Below, one piece after another: positions 23,229-34,059 of a stretch of 64,000 nucleotides of DNA; within the stretch, counting starts at the first letter, position 1; each line of letters begins with the position of its first letter. The notes beneath the pieces were generated by a model. The model saw nothing but the letters and a program-made list of their open reading frames with translations, made no database searches and was not told the DNA's origin. Where the stretch lies: assembly GCA_036873135.1 (NCBI GenBank), contig JAPTYO010000002.1, forward strand, positions 45,685,452 to 45,749,451, given 5' to 3'. Source of the stretch: Clarkia xantiana subsp. parviflora (lineage: Eukaryota; Streptophyta; Magnoliopsida; Myrtales; Onagraceae). Position numbers and translations under genes: made by a program.

Positions 23229-23896
23229 TGTTGGATCACGGTTGGAACTTAGGTACGTTCTTGACGGAAGTCTGAACTCCTTTGCTCCAAGTAATCCTGC
23301 AAGAAGGGGATAGACCGGGCGGTGACCCAGAATCCCTCTCCGATGCTTAAATGAGTATCTCGATGTAGGCAAGCAAGTATGAGTACGTGAATGTCAATGT
23401 GTTGATCCTGAGGTAACTCCTTCCTTTATATAGGGGAGGAGTTACCCCAGTTACCTGTTGCGATAACTGCTGGGGGCAGTTAGCCCACGTTCCGTTTATC
23501 TCGGCCACTTGCCCACATTCCGTCTTTTCAGGCCACTTCACCACTATGTCGATAGTGGGCGTGTTTCTCGGCCTCGTTCTCTGGTGGCAAGTCCCGACGG
23601 ATGTCGGGGACTCCAGAGTTATCTCCTTTGGTCACCGCTCGAGGCCCCTCGTCATCGGGACAGGGCCAGTCTTCTCAGAGATTCAATATCGGGGCCTACT
23701 CAAAGGCATATCATCGGGGCCTACTCAAAGGCATATCATCAGGAGCGTTCAGTTCGTATGTCGGGTCCGACCTTGTCGGGTCCGACCTTGTCGGGTCCCC
23801 TCGTATTGGTCTTCTAAGCCTCTTTTGGGGCCCAGTGGGCCTACTTCGCCGTTTAGTCGTCGTTAATGGGCCTAACGGCTATATCGAAACCCATCA
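23229..23896 (-). repeat. 3' LTR of the family 2 Tat element
   Basis: This 668-bp LTR begins TGTTGGATCACG and ends ACCCATCA. I count about ten substitutions against the right LTR, plus one 15-bp unit: GGGTCCGACCTTGTC occurs one extra time near 23765-23790. A TTTATATAGGGG box lies near 23414-23425. Confidence 0.93.
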
Positions 23897-23910
23897 TTTG
23901 CCCCCAAGAC
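23897..23910 (-). other. Polypurine tract of the family 2 Tat element
   Basis: The plus strand TTTGCCCCCAAGAC is the complement of a GGGGGCAAA purine tract directly next to the 3' LTR, where plus-strand DNA synthesis starts. It fixes the reading direction as minus. Confidence 0.8.
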
Positions 23911-24314
23911 ATGAGGGACTTATAGTTCGTCGTGTCTTCCAACTCCGGACCTCCCGATATTCCGAGGATAACCACCGAATCCGAAAAGATTTCTCGATTA
24001 CTCAACTATTAAATGCGATGGGTGATGAAGCGACGGCTTGGGTGCCCGTGCCTGCTTTTCTGTAAAAGCGCTTTTTAGATATTTTGTCGCTAGTGCCTCA
24101 ACGAAGCGTTTCATCTTCAATGGTCCGGATTGCAACGTCTCTTTGGCTACCCTCTCTCCTATAAAACCCCAAATTTTGGCACTATTCAGTTCTCCTCTAC
24201 CGTTTCATCCTCTTGTGATTTCAAAAGCTCAAGCTCTCCTTTCTAATTTCTGATCAGCACTCCGGCAGCCAGGATCTCCGGCCATCAAGATCATCTTCGC
24301 TTCTCCACTTCAAC

Positions 24315-27264
24315 ATGTCTGGTAAGATTTCTCCTTCGATTCTGAAGAAACTGTTAGCATAGTTTTTCTTTTGTCTCGATCAACTTACCCGGATTTTTCC
24401 AAGAATCAACTGTGCCTTTTCTTGCTCTGATCATTTTCCAGACGGTGAATCAAGTTCCGGGGGGAGAAAGCCCTTGAAGTTCGATTATGCTTGTAATGAG
24501 ATTTCGGAAACCGCCTATGATGCAGCTCTCCGTGAAGGGTGTATTACTTCCACCTGGGAGCCTCGCTTCCCTTTTCCTCGCCCTCGCGTCCAGAGTGACC
24601 CTGTGGTCACTCGTCCCCGGGAAGGGGACGTATTTGTCTCCACCGGGAAGGGGAGGTATTTGTCTCCACCGGGCAGGTATCGGCGGTGATCCGATTCCAA
24701 TTCTGCGGGGATCTGGTCGAGATGTGTGCATATTACAAAACACATCCGACTACCCTTTCCCCCCACGCCATCCGAGTGTGGAATGCCTTCCGTGTTCTTT
24801 GCCTCCGCCAACAATGGACCTATAGCCTCCGACTTTTCCGGACCTTCTATGGACTGAAGTGCAATGCCGTCGGGGTCTGTGCCTTCTACCCGCGGATGCC
24901 TAAGTGGAGCAAGGCGCAGCTCTCCCGATGTAGATGGACTGGTGACACCTGGAAGGTCGCCAAAGGTCGGGGGCTCATCACTGACTCGGGGCCCGACAAC
25001 AGCGGTTGGAAGAAGAGATACTTCTTCATTCGGAACTGCTCCATTCCGTGGCCCCGATGGGAGGTTGGGGCAGAACCTCCTCCCGCTTTTCACACTTACT
25101 CCGAGGAGGACTTCCAGATTCTCCACTGCATCCAACTCTACTGCTGGGGGGATTCTTTCGCTCCCCTCGATGCCAACTCCATCGGGGAGCGGGACCTGGT
25201 TCTGACCGGGATCTGACTCCTTGATGTTGCCTCCGGGGGTCAACTCTTTGACGGCCCTTCCAACCTCGTTCCTTGGGTAATATTCTAATTGCACTTTTGT
25301 TTTCGTCTTTGCAGCTAAGAAGGTATCATTGCTGACCAATATCGTGCTTAAGCAGGCGGAGACCGATGCTGTCCAACGCCCTGCGAGGAAGAGGAAGTCT
25401 TCGAAGAGGGCCGCCTCCTCATCGGCACCTCCAACTTCGGAGCAGATTAAGCGGGCCCGGGTGGAGAAGATGGAGCAGATCTTCAACACCCAGACTCCCG
25501 AGGAAGGTAAGCAGCTCCGATTAGCAATTCGATTATACAGGAGGCGTATTCCCGAGGAGTTAATCCCCTCCGATAAGAGCCAGGATCGAAGGGATCAACC
25601 GCATCCTGCAAGGAGAAACTCCCCGCACCCTTAAAGCGGGTTACTACAATTATTACGGGAAGGACCAGTATCTCTCCCGTCGCGTCATTTGGTGTAAGGA
25701 TCCCGATCAACTTCCTGATTTTCTTTCTGAAGCTTCTCGTCCTCCAGCTGCAGGTCAATCGGGAGCTGGAGCTTCGGCGGAGGTGCCACCCTCCGACGCT
25801 CGGGTCGGAGAGCCCCTCCTTTCTCTTCCTGCCCCAGGAGGATCGGGGACTGAAGACGCCCCGACGGACGGCCAGTTCCGTCGGGTGGTGGACCTGGATG
25901 TTTCTCACTCTTCTGAGGAGGCGAGCGAGGGTCAGCCCCTGGTTCGTCGTCGGGGGGTGAGGCAGACCCCATTGGAGCCGACACCCGAAGGGCTGCCTCC
26001 ATCTTCCCCGGCACAACAGCATTCGCCGGTCTTGAGCCTGACTCCTGAAGGGACGACGGGTTCTCATGGCGGCTCGGAGGCACGCACCTCCGACACTCAG
26101 GACATCCTTCTTCCTCTCCCCTTAGACGGAAGCTTCTATCAGGTTTACACCCCCGACCAGGCGGCGGCTCCCTAGACCCCGATCGAGTCATTGCGGGGGG
26201 TCCCGCTGCGTCGGGACAATATATCACCGGAACTGGGTCTGCACCTGCTGGCAGGTTCAGTTCCGCCGTCTGTGAAGATTCCACTCTCCTTGGATCGAGA
26301 GGTCATCCACGCGGACATTCGCGATATGGCCGTTCGTTGTGTGGAGGTAAGGCTTTCTGTTTTGACACTTAGGATATAGTGTAGAATATTCTCATGTACT
26401 AACCTCTTCCTTTCTTTTCCACAGGAAATGGCGGACCAACACCGCTGTTTCGGGTACATCCTGGCCCTGGAGGAGGCCCTGGAGCAGGAGTGAGCCAAGG
26501 CGGCCCCCGAGGTCTTGGCCAAGCTCAAGGAGGATCTGGCTGCCTTCGAATCATCGAGGGGTAAGTTGGTTAAGGAGCAGGCCCTCCTTAACCAGAAGAC
26601 TCGGGACCTCTTGAGGCAGGTCCACGACTTCGAGCGGCTGCTGAAGCAGGAGCGACAAAAGCTCCAGGAAGAGCAGCAGGGGCGCGCGGAGGATCGGGAC
26701 AGGCTTGTCCTCGAGAAGAAGGCCCTTGAGGACGCCAAGGCGGGGCTGGAGGCTGAGAAAGTCCTTCTCGCCAATCGGTCTCAACAGATGGAGCGGGAAC
26801 TCGCTGAGTTTCCCATCAAGCTGGCCGAAGCTGAGGCCAAGGGTCAGGAAGATTATCGGGGCTCCGAGGCTTTCCAAGTGGACGCGGTGAAGTTCTGTAC
26901 GTCGGAGGTGGAGACCACCTTGCTTAATGTTGTCGAGGAGCTCCATCTGGAGTATGGTGGTGCCATCGACTTCACCAAGTCTCAGACGCTCGCCCCCTTC
27001 GCGGAGAGGTATTTCAACCTTTCCGAGGAGAGCGATGGGGCCATAACCCCCGAGGGGACTGCGGGTGCTGAAGGCATGGTGGAGCCTCCAAGTGCAGACC
27101 TCCCGACAACTGATCCCCAGATGATCGACCCTTCACCGGCTGACTTCCAAGAGTCCGATCCTCCCGCGGCCAATCTTCTAGGATCCGATCCTCCGACCGC
27201 GGAGCCTTCTGCCACAGACCTCGTGGACCCTGCTCCCCTCGACGCTGCCAAGGATCAAGCTTAG
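24315..27264 (+). pseudogene. Antisense ORF with gypsy-type transposon (PF04195-like) domain and coiled coil
   Basis: It runs opposite to gag/pol. A tiny first exon ATGTCTG (24315-24321) joins at GTAAGA/CAG to 24442. The reading proceeds through an acidic start and then a domain with CGDLVEMCAYYKTHP, LSPHAIRVWNAF, and WKKRYFFIR (24690-25200), which resembles the 'putative gypsy type transposon' family. Further segments are 25314-25506 (basic, KRKSSKRAA), about 25585-26346 (Pro/Ser-rich) and 26425-27264 (a long Glu/Lys/Leu coiled coil, then a Pro/Ser/Asp-rich tail). It is broken by a 26-bp tandem duplication at 24618-24669 and in-frame stops at 25214, 26173 and 26491. The role of such ORFs is unknown. 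Confidence 0.75.
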
Positions 27265-27359
27265 TCGCTATATTTTCGAATCCTTGTAATTTCCTTCTTT
27301 TGTCGCGAACCTTTCAGGCTTTTATAATATCAATCCCTTTTGGTTCCGATTATCGCTAT

Positions 27360-27515
27360 ACCACTTAAGGTGAATTACCTACGTCACTTAAGGCGATTTG
27401 ATCATTCCACTTAGAGTGATTCAATACGTCGCTTAAGGCGAAACCACGCCACTTAAGGCGATTTAGCTACACCACTTAAGGCGCGATTTAATCACACCAC
27501 TTAAGGCGATTTAAT
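27360..27515. repeat. Tandem array of CACTTAAGGCGAT units
   Basis: About seven copies of CACTTAAGGCGAT occur at a spacing of about 23 bases, with small variants (CACTTAGAGTGAT, GCTTAAGGCGA). It lies just after the antisense ORF stop, in the spacer before integrase. Confidence 0.8.
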
Positions 27516-27570
27516 CGGAAGCAACCTCTTTACTCATTGATGGCTCAAAACCTGTTTACATCGAATCAAA

Positions 27571-27762
27571 ACGATAAACAACTTGCACCACTGAAGGCGA
27601 CTTCGATAAACAACTTGCACCACTGAAGGCGACTTCGATAAATAACTTGCACCACTGAAGGCGACTTCGATAAACAACTTGCACCACTGAAGGAGACTTT
27701 GATAAATAACTTGCACCACTGAAGGCAACTTCGATAAACAAATTGCACCACTGAAGGCGACT
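27571..27762. repeat. Tandem array, six 33-bp units
   Basis: The unit is about ACTTGCACCACTGAAGGCGA followed by CTTCGATAAACA, repeated six times with one or two changes each, sometimes with a shorter last unit. Because 33 is divisible by three, open frames run through it; these are not genes. It ends at the integrase stop. Confidence 0.88.
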
Positions 27763-27767
27763 TAATA

Positions 27768-28768
27768 TCAAGCATGACATTTCTTCAAGTGTTTGCCACT
27801 GAAAGAATGCTTCAACACATTGCCATCGAGGTCTTCCAACTTATACGCATTTCGAGCTGGCATCCCCACGACCTTATAAGCCCCTTCCCATTTTGGTGAC
27901 ATCTTGTTGATCTGATCCAAAAGGGTAAATTCGTTCCGACGCCAGACCAGTTCCCCGACAAAAAACTGTCGAGACTTGACTCGTCGATTATAATATCGGG
28001 CTGTTGCCAAGCTCATCCGAGCCTGGGCCTCCTCGGCACTCCGCCTCTTCTCTTCGACCAAGTCCAAGACCAGACGCCTCATTTCATCATTCGACAGAGG
28101 TTCATAATACCTCGTCCGATGGGATGCCACAGCTATTTCGACGGGAGCAACTGCTTCCGTGCCATAAACAAGGCCAAACAGAGTCTCCCCAGTCGATCGT
28201 TTGGGTGTTGTTCTAATAGCCCAAAGCATATTTTCCAGCTCATCCAGCCATTTGCCCTTCAAGGCATGGACCCTCTTCTTCAGGCCATCCATCACGATCT
28301 TGTTGGCTGACTCCACCTGTCCATTGGTTTGAGCATGATGGACAGAGGCTGTCCGATTCTCAATTTTGAGTTCCTCCAGGTACTCCTTCCACTGGGCCCC
28401 GTTAAACGGGGGGCCGTTATCGCTGATCAATACCTTGGGGATCCCGTATCGGGATATGATATGGGTCTGGAGGAATTTGAGGATATGATTCCCGTTGTCT
28501 TGGCCAACGCCTTAGCTTCTATCCACTTCGAGAAATAATCAATAGCCACGACTAAATATCGGCACTGACCTTTTGCAACTGGAAGGGGTCCCACCAAATC
28601 GATTCCCCATTGCGCGAAGGGCCAAGCACTCTTGATGGACGTCAGATCGGCAGCTGGAGCCACGATATTCGGGGCGTACCTTTGGCAAGCGTCACATGAT
28701 CGGACTAGCATCGTTGCCTCCTTGTTCATCGAGGGCCAGTAATAGCCCAGGTTCAGCATTTTCCTCAC
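27768..28768 (-). pseudogene. Tat integrase (frameshifted)
   Basis: From 28768 the minus strand gives the zinc-binding end (CDACQRYAP), then WGIDLVGPLP and FSKWIEAKAL, the first part of the catalytic core. A frameshift near 28480-28500 moves to the frame 28430-27768 with ISDNGPPF and NGQVESANK, the second and third parts of the D,D,E core, and a C-terminal region ending KHLKKCHA. It would insert the cDNA. A further frame break or small deletion separates it from the RNase H frame near 28766. Confidence 0.88.
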
Positions 28769-31447
28769 GATGGATCGGGCACCTTCATGAGGATCCGATC
28801 TGTGTCGGGCTTAGCCACACATTTCAAATAAGGAGTTAAATACCCCTTTTTATACAGCTGATTGTCCACCATCGCATAATTGACCGCGATTCGGCGTAAT
28901 CTGCCGGCTGCTACTTCATCATCGGGGACTGCCCCCGTAGTCAGGTACGCGACTATCGGGGTCATCCAAGTGGGCTCCTCCAATCCGGTCTCAATGGCAC
29001 ATACCTCAGATTGATCGGTGGTTGACAAGATCACCTTTTCCAAGAAGTGCACCTTCTGACTTTCATCGAGGGGTGCCCCCAAGGCGAACTTGATCAAGGC
29101 ATCTGCTTCCACATTATCTTCCCTCGGGATTGCCTCAATATCGAAGCTCTTGAAACTCTCCTTCAAGGTTTGCACCTCCCGAAGGTACTTTTTCATCATC
29201 GGGCTCTTAGCTTCGTATCGCCCTTGGACTTGGTTCACAATCAAGCTAGCATCGCACTTCACCTTTAAGTGACCAACTCCCGTGCCTTTGGCAATCTTGA
29301 GTCCGGTGATGAGAGCCTCATATTCAGCTTCATTGTTGGTGGCCCTAAATGTCAGGGCCAAGGCATATCGAAGGGGCTCGCCTCCGCCTGGCGGTATCAG
29401 TACAAACCTTGCTCCCGATCCTTCTGAATTTGAGGAGCCATCGGTGTACATCTCCCAAGTGTTTTCGTTATCGGGCTGTTCTGACTGCTCTGCCGTCGGG
29501 ACTTCCATGGTTGCCCCCTCAATAGGGCCCGCTTCTTCTAGATCGGGGGCTGTAGACTCTGCTATAAAATCCGCCAACGCCTGGCCCTTAATAGCCGTTC
29601 TCGGAGCAAAGTGAATGCGGAACTCACTAAGCTCGACTGCCCATTTCACTAATCTCCCCGACGCATCGGGTCGGTTCAAAAAATGTTTCAAGGGCTGATT
29701 CGTCAACACGGTAATCTCATGCGCATGGAAGTAAGGTCTCAGCTTCCGAGCAGTAACAATCAACGCATAAAGATGCTTCTCAACGGCGAGATAATTTATT
29801 TCAGACTTGGCGAGTGCCTTGCTTACATAATAGACGGGGACTTGGTTACCCTCTACGACTTTCACTAGGACAGAGCTAACAGCAAATTCAGAAACAGCCA
29901 AATACAGATAGAGTGGCTCGCCTGGGATGGGCTTCGCCAACGGCGGGAGGGTGCGGATGTGCTGCTTGAGTGCCTGGAACGCCTCTTCACACTTGGCAGT
30001 CCACTCAAACTTCTTGTTGGCCCTCAGCACTTCAAAGAACGGCATGGATCGGTCGCTCGCCTTGGACAGGAAGCGATTCATCGCGGCCAATCGGCCATTC
30101 AGCACTTGTACCTCCCGATGGTTCGTCGGGGACATCATCTCCTCGATCGCCTTCAGCTTCTCAGGGTTCACCTCAATTCCCCTCTGGCTCACCATGAAGC
30201 CCAGAAACTTCCCTGAGTGCACTCCGAAGGCACACTTGGTCGGGTTCAAGCGAACTTGATGAAGTCTCATCCGCTCAAACGCTGTAGCCAAGTTGTGAAC
30301 ATGATCCTCGGCCTGTCGGGATTTCACCAGCATATCGTCTACATAGGCCTCCATTGTTTTCCCCAGCATATCCCCGAACAGCTTGTTCACCATCCTCTGA
30401 TAAGTTGCACATGCATTGATCAGTCCAAAGGGCATGACATCATAGTGATAAATGTCGCTGTCAGCATAAAAGGCGGTATGGGGGGGCGTCCTCCTTGGAC
30501 ATCTTGATCTGATTGTAGCCGGAGTAGGCATCCATAAAGCTCAGCAACTCATGTCCCGATGTTGCGTCTACCAGCTGGTCGATCCTCGGGAGCGGATAGC
30601 AATCCTTCGGGCATGCTTTGTTGAGGTCGCGAAAATCGACACACATCCGCCACTTGCCATTGCTCTTCTTCACCAGGACTGGGTTTGCGACCCAAGTCTG
30701 GAATCTGAGATCCTTAATAAATCCAGCATCGAGCAACCTGCCCACTTCTTGCTGGATCGCGATCTTCTTGTCGGCACCCATCAGGCGCCTTCTCTGTGTG
30801 ACCGGCTTGACCGCGGGGTCAATCTTCAGCTCATGAGTAATCACATCGGGGCTGATTCCTGGCATGTCGTTCGGGGACCAGGCAAACAGCTCCTTGAACT
30901 CCTTCAGCAAATCAATCAGTTCTCGGGCCGTCTCCTCAGACAGAGCGGACCCAATTTTTACCTTTCTTTGAGGTCCATCGATCTCGACCTCCTTCAAATC
31001 CTCCATCGGGGCGGGACGCCCAAACTCCTCTCGGGGATCGGCATCAGTCTGGAAAACAGTCATAGCCTCCCGATTCCTCCTTCGAGTGGCATTGACGTAG
31101 CACTTCCTGGAGGCTATCTGATCGCCCTTGACTTCCCCGATTCCGTGCTCGGTCGGGAATTTCATCTTCAGATGGACAGTTGAAGCAATTGCCCCCAGCG
31201 GGTTGATGGTGGTCCTCCTGATAATTGCATTATAAGTCCCCGCGGACTCGACCACCACGAACTCCACTTTCCTCTTCTCCGACTTCCAGCCACTACAAAA
31301 TTCAACCGGTAAAGTAATCATCCCCACCGGGTAAGAGGTAGAGCCAGAAAATCCGACCATCGGGAAGTCTGCAGGCTTCAAGTCCTTCTTGGTTTTCCCC
31401 ATGGCCTGCAGTGCATCCATGAACAAAATGTCGGAGGATCCCTCCAT
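28765..31447 (-). pseudogene. Tat protease end, reverse transcriptase and two RNase H domains (frameshifted)
   Basis: The first frame, 31447-30461, carries the rest of the protease (GSSDILF onward), a linker, and the RT start (NPVLVKKSNGKWRMCVDFRDLN). After a frameshift near 30470-30500, at a G-run, the frame 30531-28765 continues RT with FGLINACATYQRMVN and the catalytic YVDDMLVKS. It then gives RNase H, and then a second RNase H of archaeal type (MYTDGSSNSEGSG and ATNNEAEYEALITGL). Two RNase H domains define the Tat group. The frame runs out at about 28766. Confidence 0.9.
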
Positions 31448-32009
31448 CTATCAGGATTCGCTTCATCTCGTACCCATCCACGTTCAGGGTCACGACCAAA
31501 GCATCATCGTGCGGGGTCTCCACACCTATCAGGTCCTCCGCTGAGAAGGGAATCACTATCTCTTCTTTCGGAGTCCAATTTCGGGCCCTCTTGCCCAGCA
31601 CCACAGCAATGGGAATTCGAGAAGCATAGACCTCCCGAGATGCCGTGGTATCTCCTCCCGCAGCAAGTCCCCCATGAATCACGTTAATGGCCCCCCGTTT
31701 CTCCTTGCGGGCATTGGAAGACTCAGGTTTGTCCTTCTTCGGGGATCGACCGCGGGATCGAGAACGGGACCGCGATCGGGACCGGGAACGGGATCGGCTC
31801 CGTCGCCCAGTCACAAATTCCTTGTGCTTTCCCTTCTGGATCAGCTTCTCAATCTCCTTCTTCAACTCCCGACAATGGTTGGTGTCGTGACCGCTGGCAC
31901 GATGAATGCGACAATAACGATCGGTGCGGGATCCCATGAACTCTCCATCCTTCTTCGGGGGGTACCTAGTGATACCCTGTCGGTCCATCACCGCCAACAC
32001 AGCACCCAT
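31302..32009 (-). pseudogene. Tat gag C-terminus and protease start
   Basis: In frame with the gag segment upstream, it carries a knuckle-like YCRIHRASGHDTNHC motif, then a strongly basic Arg/Ser repeat tract (codons around 31740-31810), then the protease start DDALVVTLNVDGYEMKRILI ending at the active-site Asp. The frame shifts near 31440, and the protease continues in the next frame. The Arg/Ser tract lies on a CGGGATCG-rich low-complexity DNA stretch. Confidence 0.82.
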
Positions 32010-32165
32010 GGAACAAATGAGAGGAGTGTAACGTTCCTCCCGTTTGTCCGACTTCGAGGGACGACTGTCTTCCCTCCGATCGGGACGGCCTCGACCCCGA
32101 CTGCTCTCGGGTTTATCTTTCCTCCTGCGATCGACCGAGGGTTTGAAAGACTACTTTCCCTTGTT

Positions 32166-33212
32166 TTATTTCGGAGGGTCAAGGTCTCCGGCAGCTATCT
32201 TCGACTCCTGTACGTCGATTTGTTGCTTTACCCTTTTCTGCAACGCCTCCATATTCCATACAGCCTTCTCAGCCACGTTGTGCATCAGGTCGGAACCATA
32301 TGGTGCTGTCAGGTTCCGAATGAAGGTGCAGATGGTCTCTCCCTCCGACATTTCCTCATCAATCTCGGCCACGCTGGCACTGTACCTCTGGTAGTAATGC
32401 GCTAGAGACTCATCGGGCCACTGTACCACCTCAGCCAGGGACCTCGCGCTTTTCAGGAGACGCCGGCGGCCCTGGTACTGCTGGATGAACCGATCATGCA
32501 TCTGGGTCCAGGTAGAGATGCACCCTGGAGGAAGGCTGAAGAACCACGTCAGGGCTCTTTCACCAAGTGTGCCCGGGAACAGAACGCACACTATATCGTC
32601 ATTCGGGGCTCTGCCTAGACAAGCCATGACATGCTTCTGGACATGGCGAACTGGATCTCCTTCGCCATCATACTCCTTGATTGTCGGGATACCAAGTCCT
32701 GGCGGGGCAGTGGTGTTCACCAATCAGGGGACAAAAGGATGAGTGGATCGATCCCTCAGCTCCGACATCACCTTCTTCTGGTCTCCCATACAGATGTTCA
32801 CAATCTTCACCACCTTGTCGGAGGTGATAGGACCACTAAGAGGGATGGTCCTATGTTGCACCGGTCCAGGCCCATCAATCACGAACTGCTCCGACTGAGC
32901 GGGCTCCTTGCCCTTGTCCTGGTGCTCGGGTTGGGCCTCCTGCCCGTCCCGATTCTCCCTCGGCGGAGGTGGAGGCAACTCCTCCTCCTTCTTCTTGGCG
33001 GCCTCCCTTCGGTCCAGGAGAGCCTCCATAGCCTCCAGGAATATTGGCATGGCATCCATCATAGCCTTTGCCAAGTCCGGCTTTGTAGGGGCATCCTGGT
33101 CCTTCCTCGGGATCTCTTCCCGGCTCTCCGACGAGTTTCGAATGGAATCCTCGCGATCATCATGGTGCCCCCCCTGTTTGGGAAACAGCAGGGGGAGGAT
33201 CATCCCGATCAA
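32166..33212 (-). pseudogene. Tat gag (retrotransposon gag domain)
   Basis: Two segments share one frame: 33212-32724 (charged, Pro/Glu-rich) and 32723-32166, a Retrotrans_gag-type domain (WFFSLPPGCISTW, FIQQYQ, ESLAHYYQRY). They are separated by a single TGA at 32724-32726. More stops follow at 32166 and near 32153 before the next segment. Gag forms the particle that packages the RNA. Confidence 0.87.
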
Positions 33213-33340
33213 TAGTGCGCTCCGACGGCCCTGAATTCAGAGTTCCAGCAGGATGGCGGGAACCGCCGGATTGTCCTTGCTTCTTCTTCTGCTTGCCAGC
33301 CATCGATTGGGTAGAAGCTATCTTTGCTTTTTGTTACGAT

Positions 33341-33358
33341 TCCCACAGACGGCGCCAA
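33341..33358 (-). other. Primer-binding site of the family 2 Tat element
   Basis: On the minus strand TTGGCGCCGTCTGTGGGA directly follows the 5' LTR end. A TGGCGCC-type site is common in Tat and related Gypsy elements. I cannot confirm the tRNA from sequence alone. Confidence 0.75.
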
Positions 33359-34011
33359 TGTTGGATCACGGTTGGAACTTCGGTACGTTCTTGACGGAAG
33401 TCTGAACTCCTTTGCTCCAAGTAATCCTGCAAGAAGGGGATAGACCGGGCGGTGACCCAGAATCCCTCTCCGATGCTTAAATGAGTATCTCGATGTAGGC
33501 AAGCAAGTATGAGTACGTGAATGTCAATGTGTTGATCCTGAGGTAACTCCTTCCTTTATATAGGGGAGGAGTTACCCCAGTTACCTGTTGCGATAACTGC
33601 TGGGGGCAGTTAGCCCACGTTCCGTTTATCTCGGCCACTTGCCCACGTTCCGTCTTTTCAGGCCACTTCCCCACTATGTCGATAGTGGGCGTGTTTCTCG
33701 TCCTCGTTCTCTGGTGGCAAGTCTCGACGGATGTCGGGGACTCCAGAGTTATCTCCTTTGGTCACCGCTCGGGGCCCCTCGTCATCGGGACAGGGCCAGT
33801 CTTCTCAGGGATTCAATATCGGGGCCTACTCAAAGGCATATCATCGGGGCCTACTCAAAGGCATATCATCGGGAGCGTTCAGCTCGTATGTCGGGACCGA
33901 CCTTGTCGGGTCCCCTCGTATTGGTCTTCTAAGCCTCTTTTGGGGCCCAGTGGGCCTACTTCGCCGTTTAGTCGTCGTTAATGGGCCTAACGGCTATATC
34001 GAAACCCATCA
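33359..34011 (-). repeat. 5' LTR of the family 2 Tat element
   Basis: This 653-bp partner of 23229-23896 begins TGTTGGATCACG and ends ACCCATCA, and is followed by the GGAGG target duplication. It has one fewer 15-bp GGGTCCGACCTTGTC unit than the left LTR. Confidence 0.93.
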
Positions 34012-34059
34012 GGAGGTATTGTGTAGAAGTTGATAATAGCTACTTGATGCATGCAATCT

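Larger units (their letters stand above)
23229..34011 (-). mobile_element. Full-length Ty3/Gypsy Tat-lineage element (family 2)
   Basis: This is a 10.8-kb element bounded by LTRs 23229-23896 and 33359-34011 and by a perfect 5-bp duplication GGAGG (23224-23228 and 34012-34016). On the minus strand: 5' LTR (right), primer site, gag, protease, RT, RNase H, a second archaeal-type RNase H, integrase, tandem-repeat spacer, an ORF on the opposite strand, polypurine tract and 3' LTR (left). A second RNase H plus an antisense ORF after integrase is the hallmark of Tat elements of the Retand kind. All genes carry stops or frameshifts, although the LTRs are about 98% identical, so it looks recent but dead. 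Confidence 0.93.

Noticed and set aside
24515..25489. Minus-strand frame of 324 codons
   Set aside because: It is the shadow of the antisense ORF of the Tat element. It has no domain, and the opposite strand shows the recognisable domain and splice sites.
27571..27762. CRISPR-like regular repeats
   Set aside because: The units are directly adjacent with no unique spacers, and the sequence is from a plant nuclear genome. It is an ordinary tandem array.
28765..31447. Possible endogenous pararetrovirus because of the RT-RNase H polyprotein
   Set aside because: The polyprotein has an integrase, flanking LTRs, a 5-bp target duplication and a second RNase H, which are Tat-lineage Gypsy features. 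No movement protein is seen.
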